From CAVVGZ01 sp963747965 (GTDB taxonomy: Bacteria > Chloroflexota > Anaerolineae > Anaerolineales > Anaerolineaceae), in the NCBI GenBank assembly GCA_963747965.1, contig CAVVGZ010000001.1, positions 1 to 64,000 of the forward strand: a stretch of 64,000 nt of DNA. The letters run 5' to 3'. Positions 57,197-64,000 of the stretch are shown here, in pieces. The notes beneath the pieces were generated by a model. It saw nothing but the letters and a program-made list of their open reading frames with translations, was not told where the DNA came from and ran no database searches. The translations under genes were made by a program, and so were the position numbers. Each line of letters opens with the position of its first letter. Position 1 is the first letter of the stretch.

Positions 57197-60100
57197 CTAT
57201 TCAAACTGAATGGCGTGGTGCAGAAAGAAATGCATGCGATTAAAGAAATTAACCTCGCTGTTGCCGGCGTCGCAATCCAGGAACAGCAGGTTCATTTCCG
57301 GGTAGAGGGATTTGAGCCGGTTTTGAACCCCTTTGGCAACAACGTGATTTGCAATGCAGCCAAACGGCTGCAGGCAAAGGATATTCTTAACATTGGACTC
57401 AACCAGCGTCGAAATTCCACCCGGAATCAGCCAGCCTTCGCCATAATGATTGGTCAAATCCAGAACCCGGCTGGCTTTTTCCGCCATATGCCAGATGGAA
57501 GGTGTTGGCCGGTGGAAACGAAAATCTTGCATGATCTTATCAATCCGGTGGATATAATTTTGCAGCGGCTGTTCTACCAAGCGTGAAAGAACCCAGAGCC
57601 AGTCACGCCTCAGCAGGTGTTTTTTCAAGTCGATATCCCAATTGACAAAATTCGATGTGAAATACTCGGTCAGGGGCGGTAAAATCACCTCAACGCCCTG
57701 CTCGATCAACCAGGGTACCACCCCGCCACCCCCAAACGGATTAAGCTTCACATAAATCTCCCCCACAATTCCTACCGCAGGGAATGACCCGGTTTTTACA
57801 GGCAGGGCGTTAAACGACTGTACCGCCTGTTTTAACAAAGCCTGGATATCCCCCGGCCGGATCTTAAGATGCGGGTCGTTGAGAACCTCCATAAATGTGC
57901 TTGCCAGCTTCCAGGAACTGCCGGGAACTTGCTCGCGCACAGCGCAGGCATGATACATAGCAGAAATCGAGTCAGCATAGGTTGCTGTCTGCAGGATTTT
58001 ATAAATGAATTCCGGGTAATTAATCCTCACTCCCGGCTGTTCATTAATCGGCTTAAAATTGGTTGCCACCGTAACGACCGGCACCTTCTCAAATCCGGCT
58101 GCTACCAGACCGTTCTTAAGCAGCGTCAAATAACAGGAATCACGGCATTGCCCACCGGTCTGGCTGATCCCGACAGATACTTCCCCCGGGTCATAGTCAC
58201 CGCTTTGTAATGCCTTGATCACATCTCCAATGACGATAATGGCCGGGTAGCATATTTCATTGTTGGTATATTTTAAGCCGAGGTTTACCGATTCCCGATC
58301 GGCAGGAGGAAGTACTTCCATTTTGAAGCCCATATCTCTCATCGGGCGTACAATAGGCAGTGTGGCGAAGGGTGCAAAGTCCGGGACCAGGATGCTTCGC
58401 CTGCGGTCTCTTTTTTGAAAAGCCGGGGTTGTTCGACGAGGAACAAAATAAGGCTCGGTTTTCGTTTTCCTTCGGCGAATTGACTCAATCATGGATCTCA
58501 GCCGGAGCTTGATCGAGCCTGTGCTTTCAATCTCATCCACACGAATTACAGTATGCCCCTTATGCCACTCGCTTAAAATCCGCCGTGTTTCATCCACAGC
58601 GATAGCATCCGGGCCGCAGCCGAACGAATTGATCTGAACTACCTCAATATCCGGCTGGCTGCCAGCCCACTTTGCAGCATAAAGATTGCGGTTGGGATAC
58701 TGCCAGAGCGACACAACATTTTTATTTTCCAATTTTGAATTGGCGGGCAGCGGCACCGAATCCTCGGTTATGACGTCTACACCGAAATCAGTCAGGATAT
58801 CCGGTACTTTATGGTGGATCTGTGGATCAATATGATACGGACGGCTCAACAGCAGCACCAATGGACGTCCCTCAGCCCGGGCTTTGCGTATGATTTCTGC
58901 ACCTTCCCGCCGGACGGCTTGCTTATAATCCCGCTGTGACGCAACAGCCAGGCTGAAAGCCCGCTGCGCGGTTTTTTGATCCACCCCCAGCGAAACCAGG
59001 TAATTCTCACACGCTTTTCTTAAAAGCCCTGGATCGCGCATGGTAATGGCAGGTTTATCCAGCGGGATACCATGCTTTCCAGCCGGGTCAATGGAACTCT
59101 TGATCAGTTCAGGATATCCTCCAACTACCGGGCAGTTGAAATCCCCATCACTATCCGTAAACTCGGGTGTCTCATACGTGACCATGGGGTAGAAAATACG
59201 ATCCACACCGGCATCAATCAAGTCATAGATATGCCCATGAGCCAGTTTGGCCGGAAAGCAGATGTTCTCGGATGTGATTGTTCCAGCGCCGCGCTCATAC
59301 ATCCCGACCTTTGACGGAGCGGAGAGCTGCACACGAAAACCGCTCTCCACGAGCAATGTAGACCAGAAGGGAAAATTTTCATACAGGTTGAGCACACGCG
59401 GGATTCCGATGACTGCGCGTGGGATGCCCTTTGGTTCCATCGGCCGATCAAACAGCAGCCGGTATTTAATTTCCGGCATGCTTACACCCCGGTAAGCATG
59501 CTTGCCATTGTTGGTATAGATTTTTTCACAACGGTTACCGGTAAAGAATTTGCTGCCATTGGGGAAGGTCAGGCGCTGGATAGCACATTGGTTTTCGCAT
59601 CCCTGGCAGTGGACGATTTGTTTCCTGGTATTTTCAGCGATATTTAGGCTGTTCAAGCCGCTGAAGCTGGTGGCTTGTTCAGGTTGGCGCAGCCATTCAT
59701 CACGCGCCAGAAGTGCTGCCCCGTATGCGCCCATCAACTCAGCAATATCCGGGCAGACAGCCTGGCGGCCGGAGATGTTTTCAAAGGCTTTGTGAATAGC
59801 CGGGTTTCGAAAGATGCCACCTTGCAGCAGGATATTTTCGCCAAATACGCCAGGATCAGTCACCTTGAGTACCTTATGCATGGCGTTTTTTACTACCGAA
59901 TAAGCCAGCCCGGCCGAAATATCTCCGACACTTGCCCCTTCACGCAGGGATTGCTTGACTTTCGAGTTCATAAATACCGTGCAGCGCGTACCCAGATCAC
60001 ATGGCGCATCTGATTCAAGCGCCTTACTGGCAAAATCGGTCACCGGCAAACCCATTGAATTGGCAAATAATTCAATAAAGGTCCCGCAGCCGGAGGAACA

Positions 60101-61448
60101 GGCTTCATTAATTTCTATATTTCGGATCTGGCCTTCTTCTATATAGATGGCTTTCATATCTTGCCCACCTATATCGAGGATAAAGGAAGTGTGCGGCTCA
60201 AATGCCTGGGCGGCGCGGAAATGGGCCATGGTTTCAACCACGCCTTCATCGCAGTCAAACGCCGACCGCAGCAGGTCTTCGCCGTACCCGGTCACAGCCG
60301 AACGGGCAATATAAGGTGGAGGATCGACAGACACAAATAGCTCTTGAACTTTGGCCAGTGCGTCGCAGGCAGTCTGCAGGGCGTTGCCGTGGTTATGCTG
60401 GTAGCTCTGGAACAGCAGGTTTCCAACCTCATCCACCAGGCAAACCTTGGTAGTTGTTGAACCCGAGTCTATCCCCAGGAAAAGCGCCTTGCCCGATACC
60501 TCCCTTATTGTCACCCGACCCACGCGGCCCTGCACCCGGCTGCGTTCCCAATCAGTGCGTTGTAACGCATCGGAAAACAATGGCTGCAGGCGGATTGTGG
60601 ACCCGGTGGTGGTTTGTGCATGTTCATCTGTAAACCGTTGAACCAAATCGCTGAGCGCCAGGGTCCTGCGGCTCTCTTTTGAAAGCGCCGCTCCCAAGGC
60701 TGAAATTAATTCGGGATGGTCAATACTGGCCACCTCACCATCCCCCAGCTGCATAGCCTGGATAAATCGATCCCTAAGGGCAGGGATAAAAGTCAGCGGT
60801 CCCCCGCAGAATAACACCTGTGATTTGGGAACCCGTCCGCGGGCGAGAGTTGCCAGGGTTTGGTAAACGACAGCGTTGAAAACGGAAGCAAGGATGTCAG
60901 CATGCGGGATATCCCGGCTGAGCAGGTTCTGCACGTCCGTTTTTGCGAATACTCCGCAGCGGGAAGCGAGCGGGTAAAGGTTGGCTGATTTCAGCGCCAC
61001 TTCTTGAAGGTCTTCTACAGGCAGGTTTAATAAAGTAGCCATTTGGTCAATGAAGGCACCAGTTCCACCAGCACAAGAACCATTCATGCGGATATCAGGT
61101 GGAACATCGCCTTCGAAGAAGATCATTTTGGCATCTTCCCCGCCAATATCGATTAGGGTATGAATATCCGGGTAACGTTTAATAACCTCTGCTGCAGCAA
61201 TCACTTCCTGTAAGAACGGCAGTTGATAACTTTCGCTGATGCCCATCCCGGCCGAACCGGTTAGCACAACGGAGACATTTACATCCCCAAAATGGACCAT
61301 TAAGATCAGAAAGCATCGCCTGCAGGGTAGCGCGCGTTTCTGCATAATGACGCCGGTATATGGTGTGAACCATAGAACCTTGAGCGTCGATCAGGACAAG
61401 TTTAGCGGTAGTAGAACCGAGATCAATCCCAAGCTGATACGTTTTCAT
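57197..61448 (-). CDS. Giant acyl-CoA dehydratase activase (BadF/BcrA ATPase x2 fused to dehydratase-like part), one frameshift
   Basis: A cytosolic protein of about 1417 residues. It begins MKTYQLGIDLGSTTAKLVLI at 61448; the first frame stops at 61179 and the second takes over near 61285-61300 (VNVSVVLTGSAGMGI). A first ASKHA ATPase domain has IDIGGEDAKM and NGSCAGGTGAFIDQMA. A second has FLGIDSGSTTTKVCLVDE, LDIGGQDMKAIYI and the FeS-type NEACSSGCGTFIE. A Cys cluster follows (CQGCENQC), then the DUF2229 region GIPRVLNLYENFPFW and a C-terminal part resembling 2-hydroxyglutaryl-CoA dehydratase subunits. Such proteins drive ATP-dependent low-potential electron transfer. No partner dehydratase lies nearby. 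Confidence 0.9.
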
Positions 61449-61499
61449 AGTTAATCTCTAAAATTTTACCATTTTTAGATCAATTAGTATAGGCATATC

Positions 61500-62316
61500 A
61501 ATATTATTTGCAACAAAAGGAACATCCCAGGAACGATCACAAGCTCAAATCCATTAAATTCATGAGGTCGCTTTAGGATTTTTGCATACCCATCAAACGT
61601 ACGATAATATACGCTAAGATCACCGAAGTTTATTTTATTCTCCCTTAACCTTGAGCTAATTTGTTTTTTATAACCAGGAATCCCGTCTCCTGCCGGGGAT
61701 GCTGGATACCAATCTGCCACGGAGAGCCATCGGGTTTCCGCCTAGAGGTACAACATTGCCGCCGAGATTTGAATATGCCGATGTGACTCCAAAATCCTTG
61801 AATACTTCCAGGATCTCATCGCCGGCAAATCCTTTCCCGATCATGCCTAGATCAATCGACTGGCCGATATATCTCAATTCGGCGGTCATATCCCAGGGAT
61901 CCAGGATCAAATTCCTATCATTGACCAGTGGAAGAACCTGATGGATACGATTTTCATCCGGTTCAGACAAGGATGTCTTACCTTGATTCCACAGGCTGTA
62001 CCAATGGTTCGATGGTCACGTTAAAGCATCCTGGACAGGATCTGGAAAACTCAATCGCTTTCGACAGTAGTTGATAGGTTTCGAGGCTTACCTTTTCCCT
62101 GTTTACCCCTGCAGATTGATTAATTCGGCTGATTTCACTACCCGGATTGAAACGGCTGATGAGCTTTTCAATCCGGGAAATTTCGGAACATACAGCTGTG
62201 AGGCTTTCTTCGGCACACCCTCCATATGCCAGATGGGTCATTATTGTACCCATTGCCATACGGGTCGTCTTCCTAGCCAGATTGGTCCTGATGTACATAC
62301 CGGTTTTTTCTTTCAT
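61500..62316 (-). pseudogene. Decayed ApbE gene (FAD:protein FMN transferase)
   Basis: Pieces in three frames follow ApbE order: TRMAMGTIMTHLAYG and SRFNPGSEISRINQSAGVNR (to 61978), then the flavin/metal region DLGMIGKGFAGDEILEVF and AYSNLGGNVVPLGGNP (to about 61735), then DGSPWQIGIQHPRQETGF in another frame ending at a stop near 61655. A last stretch, KINFGDLSVYYRTFDGYAKI, lies further on. Two or more shifts and an early stop remove the C-terminal part. ApbE enzymes attach FMN to exported redox proteins. The start overlaps the end of the hydrolase gene upstream. Confidence 0.75.
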
Positions 62317-63304
62317 TGGTTTCCCCTGATGCGCCTGTGTTTTTGTTCAGGAATTGGTTAATCTCCGTATTAACTTCCTGGCTGTGTCCCAAATGCGGGT
62401 GACCACCATCCGGCAGAACATACAAGCGTTTGTTCGGGAATTTTTCTGCCAGGTCCCTCACATTTTCAATATTTGAATACGGGTCATCTTCTGCCCCAAT
62501 CAGCAGCACCGGAGTTGCGATATTACTCAGCGGGTAAGGGCTGCATTCAGAGATAGACTCGTAGAAGTCGTCATTGAATTGAGGGTCATAGTTATCATAA
62601 ATAAATCCGTCAATCCGTTCGCTGAGGGGTAACGTGGTTGACAGGGTTTGGTCCAGTTCAGTCTTATAATCCGGGGTAAGGGTGAATTCTCTGGGTACTC
62701 CAAGCATCTGGTACCCAAACGACCTGAAGTATGTGATCATTGTCCAATAAAAAAAATCACTCCGCATCAGAGTGTCGAATATTATCCTGGGCGGCGGGGG
62801 TACAACCACTTTCCCGGGTGCAGCCGGTGCAAGCAGAATCAATGCTGAGATCCGCTCCGGATAGCGCGCAGCAAACCGGATGGAAGAAGTAGCGCCTCCC
62901 GAGAAAGTGAAAACGGCCGCCTGCTGGATACCCAGTTCATCCAGCAGGCAGGCATATGCATCTGCCTGCATGTCAACACTGGCATTTTCAGGCAGGGGTG
63001 TTTGCAGGTATCCGAATCGGGAGATGGAAATCACCTGGAACCCTGCATCGATAATCGGTTTTGCCACCAGTAATCCCTGGTCAAATCCGCCCATTGTGCC
63101 ATGCACAACCAGTACCGGATATCCGTCGCCGATTCGCGCATACTCGATTGGACCGCAGTCCGTCTTGACCACTTGACTGCCCAGGTCGTTTATATGCTTG
63201 CGTGCGGCGCTGATTTCCCGCTGATAGCGGGTAAAGACAGCCACAATCACAAAAATGATGATTCCAGTGAGTATTATCAAAATGAGACATTTCGAATTTG
63301 TCAT
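62273..63304 (-). CDS. Membrane-anchored alpha/beta hydrolase
   Basis: A protein of 343 residues with an N-terminal membrane helix (LILIILTGIIIFVIVAVF) and a soluble alpha/beta hydrolase domain, probably outside the membrane. ATG 63304 is chosen because AAAGGA precedes it at about ten bases; the frame is open to 63331. The oxyanion stretch is VLVVHGTMGGFDQG, the nucleophile lies in VFTFSGGATSS (first Gly of GxSxG replaced by Phe region), the acid in LIGAEDDPYS and the His in LPDGGHPHLGH. The substrate is unknown. Its end overlaps the decayed ApbE gene. Confidence 0.85.
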   Translation of the reverse strand: MTNSKCLILIILTGIIIFVIVAVFTRYQREISAARKHINDLGSQVVKTDCGPIEYARIGDGYPVLVVHGTMGGFDQGLLVAKPIIDAGFQVISISRFGYLQTPLPENASVDMQADAYACLLDELGIQQAAVFTFSGGATSSIRFAARYPERISALILLAPAAPGKVVVPPPPRIIFDTLMRSDFFYWTMITYFRSFGYQMLGVPREFTLTPDYKTELDQTLSTTLPLSERIDGFIYDNYDPQFNDDFYESISECSPYPLSNIATPVLLIGAEDDPYSNIENVRDLAEKFPNKRLYVLPDGGHPHLGHSQEVNTEINQFLNKNTGASGETNERKNRYVHQDQSG

Positions 63305-63343
63305 TTGTTTTCCATCCTTTATAAAAATCAAATCAACCCATTA

Positions 63344-63595
63344 TTACAGGGGAAGTGATTCATCTTGTCTCTCATTTGAATTCCGGATTGGTGGGTATCC
63401 GCTGGTAACCGAAATCAATTTCAAATTGAGGTCCCGGACACGTTCGAGTAAACCGTGAAGCGCAGCCTGGTCGGGCAGCAAGCCGGATAGCAGGGTTTCA
63501 TTTCCTTCCAGGTGAGTTATCTTTAGGCCTGCAAACCATTCCGACCATTGTTGATCCAGCTGGCCCTTGATCTTGATCTCATAATATTCTGGCAC
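63344..63595 (-). CDS. Small conserved protein of unknown function
   Basis: An 83-residue soluble protein beginning MPEYYEIKIKGQLDQQWSEW. The pattern of an amphipathic start, WF.GL.IT, and DQAALHGLLERVRDLNLKL is familiar from short uncharacterised proteins found in Chloroflexota and other bacteria. GGAGAGCC lies upstream of the start at 63595. It sits between the hydrolase gene and the flavodoxin-like gene, all on the same strand. Confidence 0.65.
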   Translation of the reverse strand: MPEYYEIKIKGQLDQQWSEWFAGLKITHLEGNETLLSGLLPDQAALHGLLERVRDLNLKLISVTSGYPPIRNSNERQDESLPL

Positions 63596-63606
63596 TTTGG
63601 CTCTCC

Positions 63607-64000
63607 CTATGCGATCATGTTTCGAATTGTTGGCGTAATTCTATCAAAAAGAAAGCCGGCTGCCTTCTTCAGTGGTCCCAGGCGAATAGGATAAAAGTAA
63701 TCCGATGTGAGCCAGCCTTTCTCAGCATAATACCTGTAGTCACGGCTCCTGTCATCAAGCTCCTGGTTAATCGAGGTTCGCCCCATCCTGAAACCTACCA
63801 GCATGAACCAGGATGGCACAGGATAGGCCGGCTTCATCAGTTTGGCGTAGTAGCGTTTGCTCAGGGCAGCAAGATCCCGGTCGATCTTTTGTTGAACTTT
63901 CTCCGTCCTCGGAACAAAGCCGGTGATGATGCTTCCTTTCACGGTGTTGAATCCCAGAATCCTGGCGGTGAAATCGAAGTACTGAGCGATCTTGTCGCCG
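63607..64000 (-). CDS. C-terminal part of a probable flavodoxin-family oxidoreductase
   Basis: The frame is open to the window edge (GDKIAQYFDFTARILGFNTV before the internal GTG at 63942), so the N-terminus is missing. The visible 130 residues end with a helical tail: KIDRDLAALSKRYYAKLMKP, then RDYRYYAEKGWLTSDYFYP and KKAAGFLFDRI. Such tails, with a Tyr-rich DYxYY...GW...DYFY pattern, occur at the ends of NAD(P)H-dependent FMN reductase-like proteins. The flavin-binding part would lie outside the window, so this is a tentative call. Confidence 0.5.
   Translation of the reverse strand, partial: GDKIAQYFDFTARILGFNTVKGSIITGFVPRTEKVQQKIDRDLAALSKRYYAKLMKPAYPVPSWFMLVGFRMGRTSINQELDDRSRDYRYYAEKGWLTSDYFYPIRLGPLKKAAGFLFDRITPTIRNMIA

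Overview
The window reads as a stretch of chromosome from an anaerobic, heterotrophic bacterium, most likely a Chloroflexota (Anaerolineae-type) genome. The reasons are the many lipoproteins with Ala/Thr/Pro-rich linkers behind the lipobox, several sugar ABC importers, multihaem c-type cytochromes, a giant acyl-CoA dehydratase activase, and ethanolamine and inositol catabolism genes. The lineage is an inference from gene content; no rRNA or tRNA gene was seen.

Layout. 0-5.2 kb: end of a membrane protein, a broken MscS channel gene, a P-loop protein, a secreted PHB-depolymerase-like esterase and a six-haem cytochrome. 5.7-13.7 kb: a ribose-type sugar importer on the minus strand whose binding protein contains two nearly identical fused copies of the ligand-binding domain, a divergent three-part DeoR/periplasmic-binding/DeoRC regulator, and a ROK sugar kinase. 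14.5-20.4 kb: a D-Ala-D-Ala-ligase-like ATP-grasp enzyme, a very large multihaem cytochrome (22 CxxCH), two small monohaem lipoprotein cytochromes and a dCMP deaminase. 20.8-26.8 kb: a row of hydrolases (amidohydrolase remnant, fused double isochorismatase domain, M20 peptidase, second isochorismatase-like protein, phosphotriesterase-like protein, AstE-like deacylase). 28.6-38.6 kb: a polyamine/iron-type ABC importer, a cytosolic glycerophosphodiesterase and eutA, eutB, eutC, eutL, eutQ. Together these suggest import of a glycerophosphodiester such as glycerophosphoethanolamine, cleavage inside the cell and ethanolamine deamination. This block is bracketed by direct repeats of about 745 bp that carry a monohaem cytochrome and the tail of the AstE-like gene. 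39.9-42.2 kb: a decayed BtpA/SgcQ gene and an FGGY kinase, followed by a second duplicated fragment. 43.7-51.9 kb, minus strand: an inositol-type operon (ATPase, permease, binding protein, iolB, transaldolase, iolD). 52.3-57.0 kb: a MarR regulator and a heterodimeric ABC exporter behind a near-consensus promoter. 57.2-64 kb, minus strand: the activase, a decayed ApbE gene, an alpha/beta hydrolase, a small conserved protein and the tail of a probable flavodoxin-family protein.

A striking general feature is the number of genes broken by one frameshift while both halves remain perfectly recognisable (at least a dozen). Some loci are also truly decayed (BtpA, ApbE, second dCMP deaminase, duplicated fragments). 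The single shifts could be sequencing or assembly indels; only reads can tell. All assignments are from reading the sequence; no database search was run.
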